The notes beneath the pieces are model-generated. The model did not search any database and was not told the origin of the DNA. It worked only from the letters and a program-made list of their open reading frames with translations. A program made the translations under genes and the position numbers. A stretch of 64,000 nucleotides of DNA from Methylotenera sp. (GTDB taxonomy: Bacteria; Pseudomonadota; Gammaproteobacteria; Burkholderiales; Methylophilaceae): contig JABFRQ010000006.1 of the NCBI GenBank assembly GCA_013141075.1, positions 62,001 through 126,000 of the forward strand, written 5' to 3'. The number at the start of each line of letters is the position of its first letter. The first letter of the stretch is position 1. Below are positions 56,170 to 64,000 of the stretch, one piece after another.

Positions 56170-57093
56170 ATGGAAAAAACTTCAATTTTACACCTGATAA
56201 CGCCTGCCAAAAACGCCAGCCCATTCGACGTCAACATGGCATTTGACGCGGGTTTTGACAAAATTATGCCTTACACCAATGTGTTGTTAGGTGAGGTGGC
56301 CGCGCTGACGCAAGATGCGATTTTTTCACGTAGCCCAAGCGGGGTAAAACGAGAAGCCTTATTCATCGGCGGGCGCGATATTGATGTAGCCATGCAGATG
56401 CTAGAAGCAAGCAAGCAAGCAATGTTCGCACCTTTTGCCTGCTCAATTTTTGCTGATCCATCAGGTGCATTTACCACGGCGGCGGCCATGGTGGCTAAAG
56501 TTGAGTTTCATTTGCACAAGCATTTTGACGAAAATTTAAGCGGAAAATCCATCAGTATATTTGGGGCGGGCGGCCCTGTAGGTGGCTGTGCGGCAATTAT
56601 TGCAGCCAAACAAGGCGCAAAAGTGCGCTTGGTTGCGCATCATTCTGTGGCTGAATTAGCACAAAAAGCACAAGTTTGGAACGTGAAATATCAGCTCAAC
56701 TTGCAAGTGGTGGATGGTACAAATGAGTCTAATAAAGAAGCTATTTTAGCCAATACCGATATTGCGCTTTGCGCGGCTGCCGCTGGCGTGCGCGTGTTGT
56801 CAGCAAGTCAAATTGCGCATGCTGGGCAGTTAAAAATGATTGCTGATGTGAACGCGGTTGCACCAACGGGTGCAGAGGGTGTGGATGTGATGGCTGATGG
56901 CGTTGCAATTGAATCTACTAATGTGATTGGCATAGGTGCGCTAGCGATTGGCAACTTAAAATATGCCACGCAACATAACTTACTTAAACAAATGTTAGCC
57001 ACGCATAAATTCAATGGTGAGCTGAACGATAAACCTTGTTATTTAGAGTTTATGGCAGCGTTTGAAATGGCGCAGCATTTAACGCGTGTGTAA
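56170..57093 (+). CDS. mtdB: NAD(P)-dependent methylene-H4MPT dehydrogenase
   Basis: 307 residues. It oxidises methylene-H4MPT to methenyl-H4MPT in formaldehyde oxidation. The N-terminal part binds the pterin (ILHLITPAKNASPFDVNMAFDAGFDKIMPY) and the Rossmann part has SISIFGAGGPVGGCAAI at about 130-146. The C-terminus returns to the first domain, as in MtdA/MtdB. The neighbours (mch, orf4, orf5, orf7) argue for MtdB over MtdA. The last eight bases overlap the next gene. Confidence 0.92.
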   Translation: MEKTSILHLITPAKNASPFDVNMAFDAGFDKIMPYTNVLLGEVAALTQDAIFSRSPSGVKREALFIGGRDIDVAMQMLEASKQAMFAPFACSIFADPSGAFTTAAAMVAKVEFHLHKHFDENLSGKSISIFGAGGPVGGCAAIIAAKQGAKVRLVAHHSVAELAQKAQVWNVKYQLNLQVVDGTNESNKEAILANTDIALCAAAAGVRVLSASQIAHAGQLKMIADVNAVAPTGAEGVDVMADGVAIESTNVIGIGALAIGNLKYATQHNLLKQMLATHKFNGELNDKPCYLEFMAAFEMAQHLTRV

Positions 57094-58183
57094 AAAACTT
57101 ATTATAGCGGCGGCCTCTGCGCGCGGCTTTGCACAGGCTGCGGCTACGTGTGGCTATAGCGTGATTACGCTAGATGCCTTTGCCGATGCCGATACGCGAC
57201 TTGTTGCAGTGCAATCATTTAAAATTAAAATGCATGAATCTGCGCAAGGTTTTATTGTTGATGAAGTTGATTTTAAGCGCGTGTTTTCAAGCATAAATTT
57301 AGACGAAGTTGAAGGTTTTTTATTTGGCAGTTTGTTTGATGCAGCACCAGATTTATTAGCTTGGGTGGCAGCGCGGGTGCGGGTGCTAGGCAATCCGCCA
57401 GAAGTGATGCGTGCGGCAAAAAGCTTTGAATTCTTTAAATTATTAGATGATTTGGGAGTTCAGCATCCTGAAGTACGTTTAACGCTGCCAGATTCCGCCG
57501 AGCAATGGCTAAGCAAGCATCTAGGCGGCTCAGGCGGCACACATATTCAATGCGCCTCACAGGGCGGTTCTGGCGATTATTTTCAGCGTAAAATTGCAGG
57601 TATTCCAGTATCAATGTTGTTTGTCGCAGATGGCATCACGGCGCAGTTAATCGGGTTTAATCGCCAATTCACGGCGCCTACCACCAAAATGCCATATCGC
57701 TTTGCAGGCGCTGTGAGTGGTGTTGCTCTGCAACCCAATATCCATGCGGTGTTTGAGCATGCTGCGCAGCAATTAACTAGCACCTTACACTTACGCGGCA
57801 TCAATAGTTTAGATGCCATTTTGAATGACGACACACTGTATATCTTGGAGCTAAACCCAAGATTAAGTGCGACTTTTCAGCTTTATCCAAACCTTATGCG
57901 CGCGCATTTGCAAGGATGCGCAGGCAATTTAACGGCTTTGTCCGAGCATAAAAATGCATGTGCGCATTTGGTTTTATATGCTGAAAACGCAGTTGAAATT
58001 CCTGCTGATTTTGTATGGCCAATGGATGCGATGGATATTCCTAGTATTGAAGCTAATGCAAGCAGTGTTAAAATTGCGCAAGATGCACCCATTTGCACTG
58101 TGCGTGTAGAGGCGGAAACGGCTGATTTGGCGCATAAATTAGTGATTGAGAAAGCAAGCCAATTAAAAGAACGTTTTATGTAA
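57086..58183 (+). CDS. ATP-grasp protein of H4MPT clusters (orf5 type)
   Basis: 365 residues with a GTG start inside the mtdB 3' end. The N-terminus is a Rossmann-like pre-ATP-grasp domain (KLIIAAASARGFAQAAATCGYSVITLDAF). The ATP-grasp core has SGGTHIQCASQGGSGDYFQRKIAG-type loops and the metal site LYILELNPRLSATFQLY. Homologues occur in nearly all bacterial H4MPT gene sets and are needed for the cofactor pathway; the exact ligation step is not known to me. A family A repeat (57723-57762) lies in frame inside it, encoding part of VALQPNIHAVFEHA. Confidence 0.8.
   Translation: MCKKLIIAAASARGFAQAAATCGYSVITLDAFADADTRLVAVQSFKIKMHESAQGFIVDEVDFKRVFSSINLDEVEGFLFGSLFDAAPDLLAWVAARVRVLGNPPEVMRAAKSFEFFKLLDDLGVQHPEVRLTLPDSAEQWLSKHLGGSGGTHIQCASQGGSGDYFQRKIAGIPVSMLFVADGITAQLIGFNRQFTAPTTKMPYRFAGAVSGVALQPNIHAVFEHAAQQLTSTLHLRGINSLDAILNDDTLYILELNPRLSATFQLYPNLMRAHLQGCAGNLTALSEHKNACAHLVLYAENAVEIPADFVWPMDAMDIPSIEANASSVKIAQDAPICTVRVEAETADLAHKLVIEKASQLKERFM
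57723..57762 (+). repeat. Family A repeat inside the orf5-type gene
   Basis: TGCTCTGCAACCCAATATCC then ATGCGGTGTTTGAGCAT matches the family A consensus arm-core-arm order. The core CCAATATCCATGCGG is identical to the copy near 1883. The element is read in frame without disrupting the gene. Confidence 0.65.
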
Positions 58184-58196
58184 GAGCGAATTTATT

Positions 58197-59162
58197 ATGA
58201 CAAAGCAAACAACACATATCAGCATCAACGCGCTTGCAAACTCATTAGTACAACAACTAATTGACGATGCTGACGCGCTACAAATTGGTGTTTCAAAGCA
58301 CGCAACTGGTGCGACAATAGTAGATGCTGGTATCGAAAAAGCAGGCGGCGCAGAAGCGGGGCGGCTTATTGCCGAAATTTGCATGGGTGGTTTGGGGCAA
58401 GTCACTTTTAAAGAGGGTGATGATTTTAAAACATACCCAAAAATTATTTGTGCCTGTTCGCAAACCCCAATATTGGCGTGCCTTGCCAGCCAATATGCAG
58501 GTTGGGCGCTGCAGCATGAAAAGTTCTTTTCACTTGGGTCAGGCCCCGCGCGCGCGATTGCGCAACGCGAAGATTTATTTAAAGAGTTGGGTTACAAAGA
58601 TCATGCTGAGAAAACCGTATTGGTGCTAGAAACCGATAAAATCCCGCCAACTGAAATTATAGAAAAAGTCGCATTTGATACGAATATTAAAGCTGAAAAT
58701 CTGACTTTTATTTTAACGCCAACCAAAAGTCTAGCAGGCACCACGCAAATAGTGGCGCGGGTGCTAGAGGTGGCCTTGCATAAATTGCACACTTTACATT
58801 TTCCGTTAGACACGGTTGTTTCAGGTAATGGTAGTGCGCCTTTACCGCTAGTTTCAGCCGATTTTTTAACCGCGATGGGGCGCACAAATGATGCGATTTT
58901 GTTCGGCGGATTTGTGCAGTTGCAAGTGAAATGTACCGATGCAGAAGCCGAAAAGCTGGCGCGTGAACTACCCAGCAAGTCATCCAAAGATTATGGCAAG
59001 CCATTTGCCGAGATTTTTAAAGCGGTGAATATGGATTTTTACAAAATTGACCCACTATTATTTTCGCCTGCAAAAGTACGCATTACCAATGTTAATACGG
59101 GCAATAGTTTTGAGGGTGGCGAGTTGAATGAAGCCTTGTTAAACCAATCTTTTGGCGGTTAG
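58197..59162 (+). CDS. mch: Methenyl-H4MPT cyclohydrolase
   Basis: 321 residues. It hydrolyses methenyl-H4MPT to N5-formyl-H4MPT (the archaeal-type reaction). Marks of the family are ATIVDAGIEKAGGAEAGRLIAEICMGGLGQV near the start, SQYAGWALQHEKFFSLGSGPARA in the first half, and ARVLEVALHKLHTLHFPLDTVVSGNGSAPLPLV. The length is usual for bacterial Mch. It is 13 bases after the orf5-type gene and four before the orf7-type gene. Fae and the formyltransferase (fhc) genes are not in the window. Confidence 0.94.
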   Translation: MTKQTTHISINALANSLVQQLIDDADALQIGVSKHATGATIVDAGIEKAGGAEAGRLIAEICMGGLGQVTFKEGDDFKTYPKIICACSQTPILACLASQYAGWALQHEKFFSLGSGPARAIAQREDLFKELGYKDHAEKTVLVLETDKIPPTEIIEKVAFDTNIKAENLTFILTPTKSLAGTTQIVARVLEVALHKLHTLHFPLDTVVSGNGSAPLPLVSADFLTAMGRTNDAILFGGFVQLQVKCTDAEAEKLARELPSKSSKDYGKPFAEIFKAVNMDFYKIDPLLFSPAKVRITNVNTGNSFEGGELNEALLNQSFGG

Positions 59163-59166
59163 CTAA

Positions 59167-60036
59167 GTGCGCATTGTCATTTTTACCGATGAGCCAGAAA
59201 AGCGTGGCGGTTGGCACGGTGAGCAATTAGCGAAAGCTTTTGCTGTGCACAATGTTGAAGCCGTTTTTGTGTCGTTGCAAGATTGCGTCATTGATTTATC
59301 TGCTAAAAAACCTACTATCCAAATTCCATTTTTTGAAACCTTACCCAAAGCGGCCTTTGTGCGCGGCATTGCGGGTGGCTCGTTGCAACAAATCACCACG
59401 CGTTTGAATGTGTTGCACATGTTAAAAATGCTAGGCGTGAGCATTTACAACGACGGCAAAGCGATTGAGCGTACGGTGGATAAAGCCATGACCAGCTTTT
59501 TATTACACAAAAACGGTATTGCAAGCCCAAAAACTTGGGTGTGCGAATCACGTGACTTTGCACATAAAATCATGGCGCAACATGCTAATTTGGTCATTAA
59601 GCCACTGTTTGGCTCGCAAGGTGCTGGCGTGCGTTTAGTTGATAAAAAACGACCATTGCCGATGGATAAGTTTGTTGATGGCGTTTTTTACCTGCAAAGT
59701 TTTATTAAAGCCCAGCATGACTATCGTGTGTTTGTAGTGAATAACCGAGCGGTTGCCACCATGCGCCGCACAGGTGAAACTTGGCTGCATAACGTGGCGC
59801 AAGGTGCGCAGTGCGAATCTTGCAATGAGGCTGATGTTTTAGCTATTGCTCTACGAGCCGCGCTGGTGCTAGAGATTGCGTATTGCGGTGTGGACGTGAT
59901 TCGAGATGAAGATGGAAAATTGTTGGTGTTAGAAGTCAATAGCATTCCCGCTTGGCGCGGCTTACAAAGCGTTTCACAAGTGAATATTGCACAAGCTTTA
60001 GCTGATGATTTTTTGAGTAAAATTGATGCAAAATAA
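59167..60036 (+). CDS. RimK-like ATP-grasp ligase of H4MPT clusters (orf7 type)
   Basis: 289 residues with a GTG start four bases after mch. It has the RimK fold: TVDKAMTSFLLHKNGIASPKTW, the ATP loop VIKPLFGSQGAGVRLV, FIKAQHDYRVFVVNNRAVATMRR and the metal site LLVLEVNSIPAWRGLQ. RimK relatives MptN and CofF add glutamate to H4MPT or F420 in archaea. This protein may add the terminal acidic residue or a related group to dephospho-H4MPT; that step is inference. The gene is called orf7 in other methylotrophs. Confidence 0.82.
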   Translation: MRIVIFTDEPEKRGGWHGEQLAKAFAVHNVEAVFVSLQDCVIDLSAKKPTIQIPFFETLPKAAFVRGIAGGSLQQITTRLNVLHMLKMLGVSIYNDGKAIERTVDKAMTSFLLHKNGIASPKTWVCESRDFAHKIMAQHANLVIKPLFGSQGAGVRLVDKKRPLPMDKFVDGVFYLQSFIKAQHDYRVFVVNNRAVATMRRTGETWLHNVAQGAQCESCNEADVLAIALRAALVLEIAYCGVDVIRDEDGKLLVLEVNSIPAWRGLQSVSQVNIAQALADDFLSKIDAK

Positions 60037-60892
60037 TCTGACATCAGCACGGCTGCAAGCCGCATATATACTGGCTTGCAGGGCAGAGCTTATGGCATTA
60101 AAACCTGGTAATGTGCATGTGTTTGCTGATGGCCACGGCATGGTGATTGAAGATTTTATTGCAAGTGCTGATGCTTCAGCCGCTGCAATTGCAGCGCTGA
60201 ATTTGAGTGTGGGTGAACGTATTTTTAATGCGGTTGAAGCTACGCAAAATGCCGTAGGTATAAACACGAATTTAGGCATAATCTTATTGTGCGCGCCTTT
60301 AATTCATGCAGCTTTATGCTGTGATGCAGGTAAAACATTCCAGCAGAATTTGAACGATACTTTAAGTCAGCTTACAGTAAAAGATGCACAGCTTACAGCG
60401 CAAGCGATTTTGCTAGCAAACCCTGCAGGCCTTGGCGCCGCTAGTAAGTATGATGTGCATGCGCCGCTTAATGTGAGCTTATTTGTCATGATGCAAGTAG
60501 CACAACATAAAGACCGTATCGCATGGCAATACGCTAATAATTTTTCTGATATTTTTGAGTTTGGTTTGCCGCTTTATGAAAAAGCACTGGATAGATGGCG
60601 AGACTTTAGCAATAAAGGGCAGAATCAGGCATGGGCAACCACGATGGTTTATTTAGGTTTTTTGGCGCGGCAATGTGATACGCATGTCATCCGCAAACAT
60701 GGTGAAGCGTTAGCCACTAGCGTGATGAATGAAGCGCGAGAATTGGAAGCTGGTTTTTGGGCAGGGGATAACCCAAAATTGATGCAAAAACCATTACTCG
60801 CTTGGGATGCTTCATTAAAAACACGCAACATTAACCCCGGCACCTCGGCAGATTTGACAGTGGCTTGTCTTTTAGCGGCGTTTTTAGCTTAA
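60026..60892 (+). CDS. CitG/MdcB-like triphosphoribosyl-transferase family protein
   Basis: 288 residues from the ATG at 60026, overlapping the orf7-type gene by 11 bases. It belongs to the triphosphoribosyl-dephospho-CoA synthase superfamily: AELMALKPGNVHVFADGHGM near the start, GINTNLGIILLCAPLIHA, ANPAGLGAASKYDVHAP and NPGTSADLTVACLLAAF at the end. CitG forms an alpha-ribosyl bond on dephospho-CoA for citrate lyase, but no citrate or malonate decarboxylase gene is present. As the last gene of a tight H4MPT operon it more likely serves that cofactor (see findings). A family A repeat overlaps its first codons. Confidence 0.82.
   Translation: MQNNLTSARLQAAYILACRAELMALKPGNVHVFADGHGMVIEDFIASADASAAAIAALNLSVGERIFNAVEATQNAVGINTNLGIILLCAPLIHAALCCDAGKTFQQNLNDTLSQLTVKDAQLTAQAILLANPAGLGAASKYDVHAPLNVSLFVMMQVAQHKDRIAWQYANNFSDIFEFGLPLYEKALDRWRDFSNKGQNQAWATTMVYLGFLARQCDTHVIRKHGEALATSVMNEARELEAGFWAGDNPKLMQKPLLAWDASLKTRNINPGTSADLTVACLLAAFLA
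60051..60087 (-). repeat. Family A repeat inside the CitG-like gene
   Basis: CTGCAAGCCGCATATATACT and GGCTTGCAGGGCA align with CTGCAAGCCGCATGGATATT and GGCTCCCAGAGCA at 40-72: 27 of 33 positions are the same. It is read in frame as LQAAYILACRAEL, in the first helix of the protein. Confidence 0.65.
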
Positions 60893-61066
60893 TTGCTTGG
60901 CGCTTTTACCCAAGTGGGTATATTGTGTAGATTGTAATTTAATGTTAATTTGACGAAAATTACTAGTAATATCAATGATTTGGTATTTCTTTGGTATTTT
61001 TTGCAATCTATAATAATAAAAGTTTTTTTGAAGTGCTTGTAAATGAGTTTTAGAAAGTAAAAAAAT

Positions 61067-61756
61067 ATGAAAATAGCCTTGTTAGAAGATGATTTAGCCT
61101 ACGCAGAAACAATAATAGAGTGGCTACATGCGGCTGATTTTGAAGTGGATCACTTTGTAACAGGGTTAGACTTTTTGCGTAAATTTTCAAATTCGCAATA
61201 CGACCTTTGTATTTTTGACTGGCAACTGCCCGATATGGAAGGCCCTGATGTGATGGTGAGCATTAAGCTCAGGTCTAACAAGTTGCCCCCTATTATTTTT
61301 GTAACTGGCCGTAGTGAAGAAGACGACATTGTGCGCGTGATTGAATCAGGCGCGGATGATTACATTGTAAAGCCAGTCAGTCGCCAAATGTTAATGGCGC
61401 GCGTGAGTGCTTTGCTGAGAAGAGCTTCTCCAGAACATAAAAATGAAACAGTATGTGTTTTCGGTGGCTTAACAATTGATTCTAAGCAGCGCTTGGTGAT
61501 GCTTGATGGTGAAGAAATTAAACTTACCGATAAAGAGCTAGATTTAGCTTGGTATTTTTTGAGAAATGAAGGCGTTTTATTATCAAGAGCGCACTTAATG
61601 CACGTGGTTTGGGGTTCTAGTGCCGATGTTGAAACGCGTAAAGTGGATGTGCACGTGAGCCATTTACGTACTAAATTGAAGCTAACACCAGAATTTGGCT
61701 GGAAGCTCACTTCAGTGTATCAGCAGGGTTATCGCTTAGAACGTAGCGAGTCTTAA
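61067..61756 (+). CDS. OmpR/PhoB-family response regulator
   Basis: 229 residues. Receiver domain 1-120 with the acidic pair in ALLEDDLA, phospho-acceptor Asp51 in LCIFDWQLPD, Thr80 in FVTGR and Lys102 in YIVKPVS. The C-terminal winged helix (about 130-228) has LTDKELDLAWYFLRNEGVLLSRAHLMHVVWG and VDVHVSHLRTKLKL. No histidine kinase gene is adjacent in view; a LysM-FecR gene and a CHASE2 receptor gene follow, so the kinase could be the CHASE2 protein itself. The 174-base gap ahead is AT-rich with no gene seen. Confidence 0.92.
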   Translation: MKIALLEDDLAYAETIIEWLHAADFEVDHFVTGLDFLRKFSNSQYDLCIFDWQLPDMEGPDVMVSIKLRSNKLPPIIFVTGRSEEDDIVRVIESGADDYIVKPVSRQMLMARVSALLRRASPEHKNETVCVFGGLTIDSKQRLVMLDGEEIKLTDKELDLAWYFLRNEGVLLSRAHLMHVVWGSSADVETRKVDVHVSHLRTKLKLTPEFGWKLTSVYQQGYRLERSES

Positions 61757-61819
61757 AAACCCGTAAATTAAGACTTCTAATTAACATCATAAGAATTAAA
61801 ATCAATAAAAATTACATCT

Positions 61820-63181
61820 ATGAAAATAAGCACATATTTAATAGGCTTGTTGCTATGCGCAAGTTTTAGCGCTAATGCTCAATCGCCTAGCACTGCATTA
61901 CCCAGCGCTGAAACTTCACGTGCTGAAGCCCCTAGCGTGCAAAACTCAGCTGGCATCTGGTTATACACTATCAATAAAAATGATTCTTTTGAGCTTATTT
62001 ATCAAAAATATTTGAATAAACGTACTAATATTTTGGCGTTGTCTGAATATAACCAGCACAAACTCACAAAAAAACTAAAGCCTGGTCAAGTCATTAGTAT
62101 TCCTGTTGAAATGCTCAAAAGAACGCCTACCCCCGCGCAAGTGATTGTGGTGTATGGCGATGTGCTCGCAACTACGCTGAGCAGTAATCAACGTAAAATC
62201 AACAAAGGTGATTCGTTAACGCAAGGTGATACGGTGCAAACTGGTAAAAACAGCCTAGCAAAATTGCTTTTTGCTGATAGCTCGGTCATAGAAATCCAGT
62301 CAAATTCTAGCTTGAGTATTGTTGATAGCTTTAAATATGCAGGTAAGGAAACTTATGTGACTAATGTAAAGCTTACGCGTGGCCGTACATCAGTCGCGGC
62401 TAATCCAAACCATGCTGTTGGTAACACCATGCAAGTTGCAACGCCTTCGGCCATTGCGGCTGTGCGCGGCACGCAGTTTAGGGTGGGGGCTGATGGCGAC
62501 ATAGCTTTGCAAGAAACTTTAGAAGGCCAAGTGGCGTTTAGCGCAAGTGGCCAAGAGATTTTGCTGGCAAAAGGTTATGGTAGTTTGGCAGAAAAAGACA
62601 AGGCACCTTTGCCACCGATTGTGTTGCCATCTGCGCCAGATGTAAGCGCCTTCCCTAAGCTTATGGAGAGCATTCCCGTAGTCTTCAATTTAGCTCCACA
62701 GCAAGACGCGGCCGCTTGGGTAAGTCAACTGGCGCTAGATGCGGAATTCACGCAAAATGTGAATGAGCAAGTAATTCAAACGACAAGCTTATCTTTTGCA
62801 GATTTAGCCGATGGACAGTATTACTTGAAACTAAGGGCGCAAGATTCGCATGGTTTGCAAGGCTCAGATGCGGTGCATGCATTTAGCGTTAAAGTGCGTG
62901 CGCCTGAGCCTGTGTTAGAGCTGCTAGAGCCGCAAGATTCTGAAGTGATTCCATTGGCGCCAACAGAGCTTAGCTGGAAACCGATGCCAAATGCAAATAA
63001 CTATATAGTACAAATTGCGCGCGATAAGGATTTTGCTAACATTGTTTACGAGCGCCATGCTTCGTTTAATAAACTCACCATTAATCAATCGTTTGGTGCG
63101 GGTGAGTTTTATTGGCGGGTTGCAGTTTTAATTCACGGTAAGCCACAAAAGTTCTCAAAAATGAGAAAATTCTCGCGCTAA
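61820..63181 (+). CDS. LysM and FecR domain secreted protein
   Basis: 453 residues. Signal peptide 1-20 (ending SANA), a LysM peptidoglycan-binding domain at about 48-95 (LYTINKNDSFELIYQKYLNK ... LKPGQVISIP), then a FecR domain at about 105-235 (VVYGDVLATT, KINKGDSLTQGDTVQTGKNSLAKLLFADSSVIEI, AAVRGTQFRV). The C-terminal half has two fibronectin-like segments (AWVSQLALDAEFTQ, NANNYIVQIARDKDF). Proteins of this plan are often encoded beside CHASE2 receptors and are thought to pass envelope signals. It has no own regulator motif; function in signalling is inferred from neighbours. Confidence 0.85.
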   Translation: MKISTYLIGLLLCASFSANAQSPSTALPSAETSRAEAPSVQNSAGIWLYTINKNDSFELIYQKYLNKRTNILALSEYNQHKLTKKLKPGQVISIPVEMLKRTPTPAQVIVVYGDVLATTLSSNQRKINKGDSLTQGDTVQTGKNSLAKLLFADSSVIEIQSNSSLSIVDSFKYAGKETYVTNVKLTRGRTSVAANPNHAVGNTMQVATPSAIAAVRGTQFRVGADGDIALQETLEGQVAFSASGQEILLAKGYGSLAEKDKAPLPPIVLPSAPDVSAFPKLMESIPVVFNLAPQQDAAAWVSQLALDAEFTQNVNEQVIQTTSLSFADLADGQYYLKLRAQDSHGLQGSDAVHAFSVKVRAPEPVLELLEPQDSEVIPLAPTELSWKPMPNANNYIVQIARDKDFANIVYERHASFNKLTINQSFGAGEFYWRVAVLIHGKPQKFSKMRKFSR

Positions 63182-63250
63182 CTTTTTTCTGACACGTTTA
63201 CTAGCTTTTGTTAATCAAATAATCTTGACCAATTTCTAAAAAGACAACGT

Positions 63251-64000
63251 GTGTATTTCAAGCTCAGCCAAATAAATGATCGCATTTTTACCGCTGTTAT
63301 ACTCGCGTTAATTGCCGCGACCATCGCCTACAGCGCCGCATTTGTTCGTTTTGATAACATTCATTATGATTTAGGCCGCTACTTTACCTTTAAGCCAGCG
63401 CCTGCTGATATTGTCATTGTAGCCATTGATGAGGCCAGCTTAGCGAGCATTGGTCGCTGGCCTTGGTCACGCACTGTGCATGCCGATTTAATCGAAAAGC
63501 TACGGCTATCGCAAGCAAAAGTCATTGGCATTGATATTATATTTTCTGAGCGAGAATTTAGTAATCCAGACGCAGATTCAGCGCTAGACCTTGCGCTAAT
63601 TAAAACCAATAATGTAGTGCTACCCATGTTGTTCGAAGAGCCTTACATAGGTGCTGAGCTTAAGCAAAGCGTGCCTATAAAAGATTTTAGCGAGCATGCC
63701 GTTGCGTTGGGGCGTGTGCATGTACCGTTGGATTCAGACGGTATAGCGCGAGGCATTTATCTATGGGAGGGCTTAGGCTCAGCACCTATGCAACAACATT
63801 TTGCGCAAGCTGTTTTAATGGCCGCACATGAATTGCCGAGCAACTTCAAATTATTGCCACCTAAAGTGAACGCAGCTAATACCAATGATTTAATTTCAGC
63901 AGACGCGCGTAAAGTGAAGTTTTTAGGGCCACCAGGGCATTTTCAGCGCATTTCATACATCAATGCGCTCACTGGTGAATACCCAGAAAATTACTTTAAA
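63251..64000 (+). CDS. CHASE2-domain sensor protein, 3' end cut by window edge
   Basis: This ORF is missing from the track because it has no stop in the window. It starts at a GTG (63251) and stays open for 250 codons to base 64000. One transmembrane helix (FTAVILALIAATIAYSAAFV) leads into a CHASE2 domain with ADIVIVAIDEASLASIGRWPWSR, VIGIDIIFSERE and the later FLGPPGHFQRISYI segment. CHASE2 is an extracellular sensing domain usually followed by three helices and an adenylate/guanylate cyclase, histidine kinase or GGDEF output; the output here lies beyond the window. It follows the FecR gene by 69 bases. Confidence 0.85.
   Translation, partial: MYFKLSQINDRIFTAVILALIAATIAYSAAFVRFDNIHYDLGRYFTFKPAPADIVIVAIDEASLASIGRWPWSRTVHADLIEKLRLSQAKVIGIDIIFSEREFSNPDADSALDLALIKTNNVVLPMLFEEPYIGAELKQSVPIKDFSEHAVALGRVHVPLDSDGIARGIYLWEGLGSAPMQQHFAQAVLMAAHELPSNFKLLPPKVNAANTNDLISADARKVKFLGPPGHFQRISYINALTGEYPENYFK

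Overview
The window looks like a chromosomal piece of a betaproteobacterial methylotroph of the Methylophilaceae, closest in style to Methylotenera. This is inferred from three things. One is a tetrahydromethanopterin (H4MPT) C1 operon with mtdB and mch (55154-60892). Another is a methanol-dehydrogenase accessory cluster, mxaRSACKL (40289-46893). The third is betaproteobacterial housekeeping synteny: glyA-nrdR-ribD and pyrG-kdsA-eno-ftsB. The DNA is moderately AT-rich, genes are tightly packed, and I see no transposase, phage gene, tRNA, rRNA or CRISPR array.

Layout. 1-2100: two small secreted proteins between islands of palindromic repeats. 2078-18398: a polyamine island. A MocR-type regulator (with a monooxygenase-fold gene and an acetyltransferase gene behind it) diverges from puuD-puuA-spuC, the putrescine ABC transporter potFGHI, gabD, puuC, gabT and a TorF-like porin. 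Together these would import putrescine and oxidise it through GABA to succinate, probably as a nitrogen source; PuuB is absent and a SpuC-type aminotransferase stands in its place. 18640-23899: phosphoglucomutase, two secreted proteins of unknown function, a clan AA aspartic protease and an orphan iscX. 24060-30477: glyA, nrdR, ribD, a TatD nuclease, then mtnA with a FucA-like class II aldolase, which together suggest the DHAP shunt for 5'-deoxyadenosine/methylthioadenosine salvage. 30474-34370: two membrane proteins separated by a scrambled remnant made of the aldolase and acetate-permease 3' ends, then actP and its DUF485 partner. 34568-40275: pyrG, kdsA, eno, ftsB, ygfZ and ygfX.

40289-50584: mxaRSACK plus two tandem mxaL paralogues on the minus strand, without mxaFJGI in the window. 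A complex 643-bp intergenic region separates them from a haem-motif outer-membrane barrel protein, a c4-type dihaem cytochrome and a PEGA lipoprotein. 50958-54964: a periplasmic glutathione peroxidase, then ppsA with its regulatory kinase/phosphatase ppsR. 55154-60892: the compact H4MPT operon (ribofuranosylaminobenzene phosphate synthase, mtdB, ATP-grasp protein, mch, RimK-like ligase, CitG-like protein). 61067-64000: a signalling module of an OmpR-type response regulator, a LysM-FecR protein and a CHASE2 receptor cut by the window edge.

The most unusual structures are: a dispersed palindromic repeat family with two copies inside coding sequence of the H4MPT operon; the tandem duplication scar around the aldolase/actP junction; a CitG-like gene in the H4MPT operon that could make the alpha-ribosyl bond of the cofactor; and an intergenic segment upstream of mtnA that carries a perfect FNR-type box and two consensus DnaA boxes.
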